Assembly (NCBI RefSeq): GCF_017573545.1
Contig: NZ_JAGEOK010000060.1
Span: 1 to 33,772, forward strand
From: Actinomadura nitritigenes
GTDB lineage: Bacteria; Actinomycetota; Actinomycetes; Streptosporangiales; Streptosporangiaceae
DNA length: 33,772 nucleotides
Reading direction: 5' to 3'
Shown: in pieces, positions 1 to 6,554 of the stretch
How positions within the stretch are numbered: the first letter of the stretch is position 1
Layout: each line of letters starts with the position of its first letter
The notes under the pieces: model-generated
The model's input: only the letters and a program-made list of their open reading frames with translations
Told to the model about the DNA's origin: nothing
Databases searched by the model: none
Made by a program: the position numbers and the translations under genes

Positions 1-853
1 GGGTGATGATCGCGGAACGGGCGTCCATGATCTGGAAGAGCTCGTGCTGGGCCGCGGTCAGCGGCTCGTCGGGATACGGGCGGGCGGCGTCGCCGCCGAC
101 GACCAGGGTCGTGCCGCCGTGCAGGACCCGCCCGAGCGGTCCGCGCGGGGTTCGGGGGAGCGGTGGGAGCGGCCCCTCCAGGGCGGCGATGTCGGCGGGG
201 GACAGTTCGCGGTGCGTGGCGGCCGCCCGCTCGATCCGTCCGTCGGCGATGAGCAGGTCGACCTCCGCCCAGTCGCCGAGCGCGGGCACGACGAGCCGGA
301 CCAGCCGCCGCAGCACCTCGTCCTCGTTCAGCGTGGACGACAGCACCGTGGTGATCTCGGCGACCAGCGCCAGCCGGGAGTTGGCCCGCTGGACCTCGGC
401 CATCCGGTCCTGGCGTTCCTGCTCGATCCGGAACCGCTCGGCGGCGTCCTGCAGGACGATGACCGCTCCGGCCACCGCCCCCGCCCCCGGTTCAGCGGCG
501 GCCGCGGCCGGATCGTCGGCGAAGATCGGCGCGGACGACCAGGACAGCCTCACCGGCCGCCCGTCGCGGTGGGCGAACCGGTCGCCGTCGCCGTGGTCGG
601 GGACTCCGGTGCGCAGCGTCCGCAGCGGGCGGCACTCCCGCTCCACCGGCGGCACCCCCTCACCGGCCCGGTGCATGAGCCGCTGCATCGGCGTCCCGAC
701 CATCTCTTCGCGGCTGTACCCCAGCAGCTCCCGGGCCCGGGGATTCCAGGCGGTGATCCGCCCGGTCGCGTTGACGGCCACCACGCCCGCGTTCATGGCC
801 TCGACCAGGCCGTCATGGTGCATGCCGACCCCGCCGTCCGGTTCCCCGCTCAT
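1..853 (-). CDS. PAS-GAF sensor protein, C-terminus cut by window edge (probable SpoIIE-type phosphatase or sensor kinase)
   Basis: The reading frame is open from ATG at 853 to the window edge (284 codons), preceded by a GGGAGG ribosome site 7 bases upstream. Residues about 10-130 form a PAS domain, with the typical core 'VNATGRITAWNPRARELLGYSREEMVG'-like run (residues 32-58) and a closing 'VIVLQDAAERFRIEQER' stretch. A short helical linker follows, then a GAF-like domain from about residue 165 ('LVRLVVPALGDWAEVDLL'). In actinomycetes this PAS-GAF order with the 'DWAEVDLL' motif is usually followed by a SpoIIE/PP2C phosphatase domain, less often by a histidine kinase; the output domain lies outside the window. 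It probably senses a ligand or redox state and acts in the partner-switching network suggested by the STAS and GHKL genes just upstream. PAS-GAF is firm; the output is inferred. Confidence 0.8.
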   Translation of the reverse strand, partial: MSGEPDGGVGMHHDGLVEAMNAGVVAVNATGRITAWNPRARELLGYSREEMVGTPMQRLMHRAGEGVPPVERECRPLRTLRTGVPDHGDGDRFAHRDGRPVRLSWSSAPIFADDPAAAAAEPGAGAVAGAVIVLQDAAERFRIEQERQDRMAEVQRANSRLALVAEITTVLSSTLNEDEVLRRLVRLVVPALGDWAEVDLLIADGRIERAAATHRELSPADIAALEGPLPPLPRTPRGPLGRVLHGGTTLVVGGDAARPYPDEPLTAAQHELFQIMDARSAIIT

Positions 854-923
854 CTGGTCCTCCCGGTCGGACACCAGGACCCTGCCCCCTGGGCCGCCCC
901 GGACACGTCCGAGGCGTGGGCGT

Positions 924-1037
924 TCAGGAGACGATCAGGAAGACCACGGCGATGACCGCGCAGACGGCGACGACCGCAACGGCCATGCCGCCGGCGAGGC
1001 CCCTCATCAGCCCGAGGTACTCGCCCTTCATCGTCAT
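924..1037 (-). CDS. tiny single-pass membrane protein
   Basis: A 37-residue open frame starts at ATG 1037 (a second ATG lies at 1031) with a GGGGAG ribosome site about 9 bases upstream. It has a short polar N-terminus (MTMKGEYLGLMRGLAGG) followed by one strongly hydrophobic helix rich in Ala, Val and Ile that runs to within a residue of the C-terminus. Longer in-frame starts upstream add a low-complexity Pro/Ala/Arg segment and overlap the preceding gene, so the short version is preferred. It lies between the GHKL-type gene and the PAS-GAF gene on the same strand and could be co-transcribed with them. I do not recognise a family. The hydrophobic composition in a GC-rich frame makes chance less likely but does not exclude it. 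Confidence 0.5.
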   Translation of the reverse strand: MTMKGEYLGLMRGLAGGMAVAVVAVCAVIAVVFLIVS

Positions 1038-1077
1038 TCGCTCGTCGCTCCCCGTCCGGTCCGGGGCGACGCCGGCG

Positions 1078-1518
1078 TCACGGTCCACCGGGGGCCTCCT
1101 CTGACCGCCACCACGAGAAGGAGCGGACGTACTCGGTGCCTTCACGGGCCGGGCGGCGGCCATAGGTGACGGCGATGATGCCGCGGCCGCCGGCCGGCCG
1201 GTCGCGGGCTCCACCGGCGGGGAGGGGCGTGTGGTGGACCTCGCCCAGCAGGAGACGGGCGGGCGCCCGCAGTTCCAGCCGCATATCGATCGAGCCGCGC
1301 CCGCGCCGGCCCGAATGGGCGAGCAGTTCCTGGACGAGCGTCGTCAGGCGGTCGGTGAGCTCGCCTGCCACCAGCCCCAGCCCCCATCTGCGCAGCGCGT
1401 CGCGGATGGTGTCGCGGACGGGTTCGGACGCCAGGCTCCCTCCGGGCCACTGCCATCGGCCGGTGCGCAGGGCCTGCCGTCCGGCGGACTCGGCGTTGCG
1501 GCGCGCGGACGGGGTCAC
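1078..1518 (-). CDS. degenerate GHKL/HATPase_c_2-type ATP-binding protein (anti-sigma-factor-like)
   Basis: This 146-residue product follows the layout of small actinobacterial RsbW-like ATPases: an N-terminal helix pair ('SEPVRDTIRDALRRWGLG'), a helix at the N-box ('TDRLTTLVQELLAHSG'), a strand ('IDMRLELRAPARLLLGEV') and a G-box-like 'GGRGI' near residue 110. In active family members the N-box carries a Mg/ATP-binding Asn (usually ELxxNA). Here the position reads ELLAHSG, so the Asn is gone and ATP binding or kinase activity may be lost. The start is uncertain: GTG 1518 is the first start after an in-frame stop that also ends the STAS gene upstream, and no good ribosome site precedes it. By family it would bind and inhibit a sigma factor or STAS antagonist; with the lost Asn it may act only as a binding partner. 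Confidence 0.55.
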   Translation of the reverse strand: MTPSARRNAESAGRQALRTGRWQWPGGSLASEPVRDTIRDALRRWGLGLVAGELTDRLTTLVQELLAHSGRRGRGSIDMRLELRAPARLLLGEVHHTPLPAGGARDRPAGGRGIIAVTYGRRPAREGTEYVRSFSWWRSEEAPGGP

Positions 1519-1608
1519 GGGCCCGGCCGCACGGGGAACGGCTCGGAGCGGGCTGCCCCGTGCCGGCGACCTCGGCGGACCGGGCGCCCGCCTCCGAGGT
1601 TCATGCGG

Positions 1609-1869
1609 TCACGCCGCGGCCTCGGCCTGCGCACGCGGGGACGCCAGGGCGACGAGGCCCGCCTCTTCGCAGGACGACACCTCGCCCGTGCCGAGTATCA
1701 GCAGCAGGCCATGGTGCCGCAGCACGCCCGGCGGGTTCTCACGCGGCGCCGGCGCCGCGTCGGCGTCCAAGCCGCCGTGCAGCGCGACGATGGTGTGGCC
1801 GGGACGCGCGTGTGAGGGCATCCGCACCTCGGAGGGAAGCGGGGGCAGGTCAGCGGACGAGGCGGTCAT
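1609..1869 (-). CDS. short STAS-domain protein (anti-sigma-factor antagonist-like), C-terminally truncated
   Basis: The 86-residue product starts at ATG 1869 with a GGAG site 7 bases upstream and overlaps the end of the DUF5994 gene by 20 bases. Residues about 25-80 match the first half of a STAS domain: a strand 'TIVALHGGLDADAAPAPRE', a helix, then 'GLLLILGTGEVSSCEEAGLVAL'. The last element corresponds to the switch loop of SpoIIAA-like antagonists (usually D-x-S-x-V-x-x-x-D-S/A-x-G). The phosphorylatable Ser/Thr position reads 'SSCEEAG', so phospho-control is doubtful. The frame stops shortly after this loop, where a normal STAS domain of about 110 residues would continue with another helix-strand-helix. 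Either a very short STAS protein or the remnant of a decayed gene. Confidence 0.5.
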   Translation of the reverse strand: MTASSADLPPLPSEVRMPSHARPGHTIVALHGGLDADAAPAPRENPPGVLRHHGLLLILGTGEVSSCEEAGLVALASPRAQAEAAA

Positions 1870-2347
1870 GGTGATCTCCGATCACGGTGGAGACGTCGCA
1901 GGAGGCGAGGATCTCCCACGGCGTATCGCCGGTCCCGGCCGCCGCCCTGCCCAGGGCCTCCTCCGCGCGGGCCCGGGGCGTCCCAGGTGGGATGACCAGC
2001 AGCAGAAGCGGCTCGTCACGGCCGCTGGAGACCGCGACCATGTGGTCCAGGTGGGGAAGCCAGCCCACGCGGATGACCCGGCGCAGGGCGGTGATGCGGA
2101 GCGGGACGTGGTCCCAGTCGTCGAAGTCGATGGTCAGGCGGGTGGCCGCGCCCAGCCGCTCGGCCAGGGTGATCACCAGTTCGGGGAGTTCGGCGGCCGC
2201 GTCGCGCGACCGGGGCCACCAGCCGCCGTCCATGATCCCGCGCCCGGTGCCGTCCGGCCTCAGGCGCAGCCGGGACGCGGGCGGCGGAATCAGGGGCGGG
2301 GCGGCCGTGCCGGGAAGGCGGGCGAGTCGGGTGCTGTGGCGGGCCAT
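1850..2347 (-). CDS. DUF5994 family protein
   Basis: 165 residues from ATG 2347. After an N-terminal Pro/Arg-rich stretch, the core from about residue 25 ('RLRLRPDGTGRGIMDGGWWP' then 'RSRDAAAELPELV') carries the hallmark GGWWPRSRD motif of DUF5994. It continues with 'DFDDWDHVPLRITALRRVIRVGW' and an 'LLLLVIPPGTPRARAEEAL' helix. These proteins are soluble, about 150-170 residues, and common in actinomycetes beside STAS, GHKL and PAS phosphatase genes; no biochemical function is established. The next gene (STAS) begins inside its last seven codons, which suggests translational coupling. No clear ribosome site precedes the start. Family assignment is confident, function unknown. Confidence 0.8.
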   Translation of the reverse strand: MARHSTRLARLPGTAAPPLIPPPASRLRLRPDGTGRGIMDGGWWPRSRDAAAELPELVITLAERLGAATRLTIDFDDWDHVPLRITALRRVIRVGWLPHLDHMVAVSSGRDEPLLLLVIPPGTPRARAEEALGRAAAGTGDTPWEILASCDVSTVIGDHHDRLVR

Positions 2348-2601
2348 CTGGAAGGCCCCATTCTCGGTCCGGCGAGGACCGGGTCGTGATCCCCGAGGAC
2401 GGCGCCGGCAAGGCGGCCCGCGCGCGAAATGCCCTCGATACGGCCAGCCTACGCCATGGAACGCCCCCGGGCGCGCCCGCCCGCGCCACCGCCTTGAAGC
2501 TCACACCACGCTGAACGGCCCTCGCGGCGGGACGGCCACCGGCACGAGCCGGAGGTTTCCAGCAGGATGACCGGCGGCACCCCGAACGGTCTTCAACAAG
2601 G

Positions 2602-3471
2602 TCACCGGCGGCCGATCGTGTCGAGTTCGGCGAGGTCGTCGGGGGAGAGCCGCAGCGCCGCGCCTGCGACGTTCTCGTGCAGGTGGGCCGCTGACGAGGT
2701 TCCGGGGATGAGCAGGATGTTCGGCGACCGCTGCAGCAGCCAGGCCAGGGCGACGGACATCGGTGACCTGCCCAGCCGGTCGGCCACGGCGGCGAGCGCC
2801 GAGGACTGCAGCGGGCTGAAGCCGCCGAGCGGGAAGAAGGGCACGTAGGCGATGCCCTGTTCGGCCAACTCGTCGATCAGCTCGTCGTCCTGGCGGTGGG
2901 CGAGGTTGTACAGGTTCTGCACGCACACGATCGGCGCGATCGCGCGTGCCTCGGCGACCTGCTCGGCCGTCGCGTTGCTGACGCCGAGATGCCGGATCAG
3001 ACCCTGGTCCTGGAGTTCGACGAGTGCTTCGAAGGGGGCGGCGAGCGAGCCGGGCCGGGGTCCCTGAGCGTCCCCGAGCCGGAGATTCACCAGATCGAGC
3101 ACCTCGAGGCCGAGGTCTTCGAGATTCTCGTGGACGGCGCGACGCAGGGCCTCGGGTTCGCGGGCCGGGGGCCAGCCGCCCTGCGGGTCGCGGTCGGCGC
3201 CGACCTTGGTCGCGATGTGCAGCGCCTCGGGGTACGGATGCAGCGCTTCACGGATGAGCCGGTTGGTGAAGCGCGGCCCGTAGGCGCCGGCGGTGTCGAT
3301 GTGCGTGATCCCGAGGTCCCTGACCTCGCGGAGGACGGCGAGCGCGGCGTCGCGGTCGGCCGGCGGGCCCATGACCCCGGGGCCGGCGAGCTGCATGGCG
3401 CCGTAGCCGAACCGGGAGACCGGCAGGTCGCCCAGGGTCCAGGTGCCGCCGGGGAGGGAAGGGGAGGACAT
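2602..3471 (-). CDS. aldo/keto reductase family oxidoreductase
   Basis: 289 residues from ATG 3471 with an AGAGGTAGAGA ribosome region directly upstream. The (beta/alpha)8 NADP(H)-dependent reductase fold is seen from 'VSRFGYGAMQL' through 'THIDTAGAYGPRFTNRLI' (Asp59, Tyr64), 'HIATKVGADR' (Lys89), 'LIRHLGVSNATAEQVAEA', 'CVQNLYNLAHRQDDELIDEL' and the C-terminal cofactor loop 'ILLIPGTSSAAHLHENVAGA'. The catalytic His of classical members is replaced: the strand reads 'LDLVNLRLGD' (Asn129, Arg131), as I recall for an actinobacterial subgroup. It probably reduces an aldehyde, ketone or quinone-like compound; substrate unknown. It is divergent from an HxlR regulator with 140 bases between them, the usual layout for a regulator controlling a detoxifying reductase. 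Confidence 0.9.
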   Translation of the reverse strand: MSSPSLPGGTWTLGDLPVSRFGYGAMQLAGPGVMGPPADRDAALAVLREVRDLGITHIDTAGAYGPRFTNRLIREALHPYPEALHIATKVGADRDPQGGWPPAREPEALRRAVHENLEDLGLEVLDLVNLRLGDAQGPRPGSLAAPFEALVELQDQGLIRHLGVSNATAEQVAEARAIAPIVCVQNLYNLAHRQDDELIDELAEQGIAYVPFFPLGGFSPLQSSALAAVADRLGRSPMSVALAWLLQRSPNILLIPGTSSAAHLHENVAGAALRLSPDDLAELDTIGRR

Positions 3472-3550
3472 TCTCTACCTCTGTCTCTGGTGTGTGTGCT
3501 GCGAAGGGGCCTCGCGGCTCCTCGGCCCCCAGCCTGAGGGGAGTAACGTT

Positions 3551-3582
3551 CTGAAAGGAAGTAGGCACCTGAAAGTACGTAG
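3551..3582. promoter_or_regulatory. direct-repeat operator candidate between aldo/keto reductase and HxlR genes
   Basis: Two near-identical direct repeats, CTGAAAGGAAGTAG (3551-3564) and CTGAAAGTACGTAG (3569-3582), start 18 bases apart in the 140-base divergent gap. They are AT-richer than the surroundings and lie 30 bases before the HxlR start. HxlR-type regulators bind as dimers at such divergent promoters, so this is the likely site. Inference from position and repetition only. Confidence 0.5.
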
Positions 3583-3611
3583 CGAACCCTGAGGCGACGA
3601 AGGAGCGGGCG

Positions 3612-4055
3612 GTGGCGACGACGACGGCGGCCCAGCAACGGGCACAGGCCAAGGTGGAGTACGACGCGTTCCTGGAGGAATGTCCGAGCCGCGACCTCCT
3701 CAACCGGCTCTCGGGCAAATGGGTCGCGCTGGTCCTCGCCGCCCTCGGCAGCGACGGCCCGCGCCGGCCGGACGGCGAGTGCGCCGGGGGACCCCGGGCG
3801 ATGCGCTACTCGGAGCTGTCGCGCATGCTGGCGGGTGTCAGCCAGAAGATGCTCACCCAGACGCTGCGCTCGCTGGAGCGCGACGGGCTCGTCACCCGCG
3901 CCGTGGTGCCCACCGTGCCCGTCACCGTCACCTACGAGCTGACCGACCTGGGCATCTCGCTGCACCACATGGTGCGCGGCCTGAAGGCCTGGGCCGAGAC
4001 CCACATGGACGACGTGATCGCGAACCGCGCGGCGTACGACGCCACTACCGACTGA
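3612..4055 (+). CDS. HxlR family winged-helix transcriptional regulator
   Basis: 147 residues from GTG 3612, with AGGAG six bases upstream. The HxlR domain begins at 'EECPSRDLLNRLSGKWVALVLAAL' (residues 22-45), has the recognition region 'MRYSELSRMLAGVSQKMLTQTLRSLERDGLV' and the wing 'VPVTVTYELTDLGISL', and ends in a dimerisation helix. Cys24 sits at the start of the first helix, the place where the redox or electrophile-sensing Cys of QorR and HypR lies, so thiol sensing is plausible. An insertion of about 16 residues (residues 47-62, 'SDGPRRPDGECAGGPR') lies between the second helix and the wing. Divergent from the aldo/keto reductase gene, it most likely controls that gene and itself through the repeats at 3551-3582. 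Confidence 0.92.
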   Translation: MATTTAAQQRAQAKVEYDAFLEECPSRDLLNRLSGKWVALVLAALGSDGPRRPDGECAGGPRAMRYSELSRMLAGVSQKMLTQTLRSLERDGLVTRAVVPTVPVTVTYELTDLGISLHHMVRGLKAWAETHMDDVIANRAAYDATTD

Positions 4056-4064
4056 ACGACGCTC

Positions 4065-4078
4065 CGCCGCCGACGGCG
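4065..4078. terminator. small hairpin between convergent HxlR and TetR genes
   Basis: CGCCG-CCGA-CGGCG forms a 5-bp GC stem with a 4-base loop ten bases after the HxlR stop. There is no T-run. It is a weak candidate for a shared terminator in the 111-base convergent gap, which otherwise shows only GC-rich partial repeats. Confidence 0.25.
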
Positions 4079-4166
4079 TGATGCCGGCCGGCGAACTTCC
4101 CGGCGCGGCGACGCACCAGCGTCCGGATCTGCCGCCCGCCGTCCGGAAGGCGACGGCTCGCTCCGG

Positions 4167-4820
4167 TCAGTGGAGACGCTGGTGGAGCGGGGCGGCCAGG
4201 TCGGTGGTCGTCAGGACCAGGGCGACGGTGTAGTCGATGAGATGGTCGCGGTCGATGTCCAGGTCGCCCCGGAACCAGGTGGTGAACAGGTCCCAGAGGC
4301 CGGCGGTGAGGGTCAGGCCGGTCAGTTCCAGGTCGGTGTCGGAGACGGGGACGCGGTCCAGCGTCTCGTGGGCCTGCGCGGCGAAGATGGCGGCCAGGGT
4401 GCGGACGATCTCGACTCGCCGCTGCTGGAGCAGGGGCGAGGAGGGGAACGCGCTGGTGAGGATGTGGGCGCGGCGCGGATCGCTGGTCAGGAAGTCGAAC
4501 ACCGCCGTCACCACGGCGCGGGTGCGGGCCTGCGGCTGGCGGGGGGCCTCACGGGCGGCGGAAAGGATCACGGCGGTGCCCTGGGCGACCTGGTCGTCGA
4601 CGACCGCCATCAGCAGCGCGTCCCGGTCGGGGAAGCTCTCGTAGAAGTAGCGGTCGTTGAGCCCGGCTTCGGCGCAGACCTTCCGCACGGTGGTGGCCGC
4701 CAACCCCTGCGTGCCCAGCAGTTGCAGCCCCGCCGCGAGCAGCGCGGACCGGCGGCGGGCCCGACGCTGGTCGGCGGGGACCCCGCGGTAGGGGCGCGCG
4801 CGGGATGTCCGGGACGTCAC
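4167..4820 (-). CDS. TetR family transcriptional regulator
   Basis: 217 residues from GTG 4820; the open frame extends much further upstream but that part is antisense to the P450 gene. The N-terminal DNA-binding domain spans residues 18-66, with the helix-turn-helix 'ATTVRKVCAEAGLNDRYFYESF' (42-63), including the TetR-typical 'YFYESFPDRDALL'. The C-terminal half is helical and ligand-binding (e.g. 'LELTGLTLTAGLWDLFTTWF', a TetR_C-type segment). It is transcribed divergently from a cytochrome P450 with 123 bases between them holding a perfect inverted repeat, so it very likely represses the P450 and itself and is released by a substrate-like hydrophobic molecule. The ligand is not evident. 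Confidence 0.9.
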   Translation of the reverse strand: MTSRTSRARPYRGVPADQRRARRRSALLAAGLQLLGTQGLAATTVRKVCAEAGLNDRYFYESFPDRDALLMAVVDDQVAQGTAVILSAAREAPRQPQARTRAVVTAVFDFLTSDPRRAHILTSAFPSSPLLQQRRVEIVRTLAAIFAAQAHETLDRVPVSDTDLELTGLTLTAGLWDLFTTWFRGDLDIDRDHLIDYTVALVLTTTDLAAPLHQRLH

Positions 4821-4883
4821 GGCTCCGATTCTGCCGCATCCCCTTGACTCCACCCGCGAATCTGAGGACGCTGAACACCGGAT

Positions 4884-4911
4884 ATTTCTGGTGAACCGAC
4901 TCACCAGAAAT
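4884..4911. promoter_or_regulatory. perfect inverted-repeat operator (TetR site) upstream of P450
   Basis: ATTTCTGGTGA (4884-4894) and its exact reverse complement TCACCAGAAAT (4901-4911) are separated by six bases. The site is notably AT-rich for this DNA, lies between the divergent TetR and P450 starts and ends 32 bases before the P450 GTG. A possible -35 hexamer TTGACT lies upstream at 4844-4849. This is the typical form of a TetR-family operator; binding itself is inferred. Confidence 0.75.
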
Positions 4912-4943
4912 CGTGGCACGGTGAGACGGGAGCGTGAGGTCCG

Positions 4944-6278
4944 GTGGCGACGGAGAACCCCCCACAGCCGGCACCGACGGACATCGACCCGAGCGATCTG
5001 CGGTTCTGGGCCCGGCCGCTGGACGAGCGGGCACGGGCGTTCGCGGAGCTGCGCGCCCGGCCGGAACCGGTGTTCCTGACCCTGCCCAAGCTGCCGTTCC
5101 TTCCGCAGAGCCCGGGGTCCTGGGCCCTCGTCCGCCATGCCGACGTGACCGAGGCCAGCCGCCACCCGGAGATCTTCAGCAGCGAGCCCAGCGCGACCAG
5201 CCCGGCGGACATGCCCCGCTGGATGGACAAGTACTTCAACTCGATGATCGACATGGACGACCCGCGGCACGCCAAGATCCGCCGGATCGTCTCCAGGGCG
5301 TTCAGCCCCAAGATGCTCGCCAAGGCCGAGGACGACATCGCGAGGCGCGCCGCCCGGATCGTGGACGAGCTGATCCGGGCGGGCGGCGGGGACTTCGTCT
5401 CCCAGGCCGCGGCGCGGCTCCCGGTCGAGGTCATCTGCGACATGCTGGGCATTCCCGCTCGGCATCACCGGCGCGTGGTGGAGCTGACCAACATCATCGT
5501 CGGCTACAGCGACCCCGAGTACGTCGGCGCCACGGTGGAGTACGGCGGCGGCGGACCGAAGATGGGGCGGCTGCCCACGCTCCGCATGCTGGGCACGGTG
5601 GCGTCGGCCGGATGGCGGCTGCACCGGCTGGCCGCGCAGCTCGGGCGGGAGCGCAGGTCGGCGCCCACCGGCGACCTGACGTCGGCGCTGGTGAACGCCA
5701 ACGTCGACGGCGAGCGGCTGAGCCCCCGCGAGTTCGCCGCGTTCTTCCTGCTGCTGGTCGTGGCGGGGAACGAGACCACCCGCAACGCGATCGCGCACGG
5801 GCTGAGGCTGTTCACCGAGCACCCCGACCAGCGGGAACTGCTGCTGGCCGACTTCGACGGGCGCATCGCGGGGGCGGTCGAGGAGATCGTGCGCTTCAGC
5901 AGCCCCGTCATCTTCATGCGCCGCAACCTGACCCGCGACCACGAGATGAACGGCCACACCTACCGCAAGGGCGAGCGGGTGACGCTGTTCTACTGGTCCG
6001 CCAACCGGGACGAGGCGGTCTTCACCGATCCCGATCGCTTCGACATCACCCGGTCGCCGAATCCGCATGTCGGGTTCGGCGGCCCCGGCCCGCATTTCTG
6101 CCTGGGCGCCAACCTGGCTCGGCGGGAGATCACCGTCATGTTCCGCGAGCTGTTCGACCGCCTGCCGGACATCACCGCCGGAGAGCCCGACCGGCTCATG
6201 TCCGGATTCATCAACGGATACAAGCGCCTGCCCTGCAGCTTCACCCCGCCGACCGCTTCCTCCGTGCGGCCCGGCTAG
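4944..6278 (+). CDS. cytochrome P450 (class I bacterial)
   Basis: 444 residues from GTG 4944, with GAGG upstream. All P450 landmarks are visible: the C-helix region 'DDPRHAKIRRIVSRAFSP' (105-122), the I-helix oxygen-activation motif AGNETT (274-279), the K-helix E314-x-x-R317 in 'EEIVRFSSP', and the heme loop 'FGGPGPHFCLGANLARRE' with Cys386 as axial ligand. The FCLGANLAR loop and 'MRRNLTRDHEMNGH' segment resemble the CYP124/125/142 group, which oxidises sterol side chains or branched fatty chains; this is resemblance only. It is soluble and would need a ferredoxin and reductase, neither of which is in the window. It stands alone under the TetR operator, with no pathway partners, so a catabolic or detoxification role is as likely as biosynthesis. 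Confidence 0.93.
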   Translation: MATENPPQPAPTDIDPSDLRFWARPLDERARAFAELRARPEPVFLTLPKLPFLPQSPGSWALVRHADVTEASRHPEIFSSEPSATSPADMPRWMDKYFNSMIDMDDPRHAKIRRIVSRAFSPKMLAKAEDDIARRAARIVDELIRAGGGDFVSQAAARLPVEVICDMLGIPARHHRRVVELTNIIVGYSDPEYVGATVEYGGGGPKMGRLPTLRMLGTVASAGWRLHRLAAQLGRERRSAPTGDLTSALVNANVDGERLSPREFAAFFLLLVVAGNETTRNAIAHGLRLFTEHPDQRELLLADFDGRIAGAVEEIVRFSSPVIFMRRNLTRDHEMNGHTYRKGERVTLFYWSANRDEAVFTDPDRFDITRSPNPHVGFGGPGPHFCLGANLARREITVMFRELFDRLPDITAGEPDRLMSGFINGYKRLPCSFTPPTASSVRPG

Positions 6279-6442
6279 GAAGGACCGGCCCACCGCCATG
6301 CCCAGGGCCACCCACCGGCCCGGGCCAGTCGCCGGGTCACCCTCGACCCGTCCGAGACCGGGGAGGCGGGGTCCTGCAGGGACGAATCCACCTTGGTCGG
6401 GGACGTGGACGATGGTCAGCCGCGGGGCTGATGCCGCCGACC

Positions 6443-6456
6443 AGGACTTTCGTCCC
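6443..6456 (+). promoter_or_regulatory. DosR/DevR-like box upstream of USP gene
   Basis: AGGACTTTCGTCCC lies within the near-palindrome CCAGGACTTTCGTCCCTGG, 99 bases before the USP start. It differs from the mycobacterial DosR core GGGACTTTNGTCCC at one position. It is the leftmost of the similar elements spread over the rest of the window. Confidence 0.6.
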
Positions 6457-6554
6457 TGGATGGAGCCGGTGACGGGCGCGAGGCTGGAGTCATGGGGTCC
6501 TGTCGGACGGGCGCGCACCGATCGACGTGAGCGTCTGGGAAACGCGAGGAGAAC

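Noticed and set aside
3..1169. Plus-strand frame of 388 codons at the left edge
   Set aside because: Ser/Arg/Pro-rich low-complexity translation, opposite to a clear PAS-GAF protein with a ribosome site.
1078..1869. STAS and GHKL-type frames joined as one interrupted gene
   Set aside because: They share a reading phase, but the 90 bases between them do not encode the missing half of a STAS domain in any frame I read, so a simple stop or frameshift does not restore one protein. Kept as two genes.
6371..6384. GTCCTGCAGGGACG, a further GGGAC-containing inverted repeat before the first USP
   Set aside because: Arms are of unequal length and the match to the box is poor; not reported as a site.
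4821..6518. Upstream extension of the TetR frame across the P450 gene
   Set aside because: The extension is antisense to the P450, low in complexity and crosses the palindromic operator. Only 4167-4820 carries TetR features.
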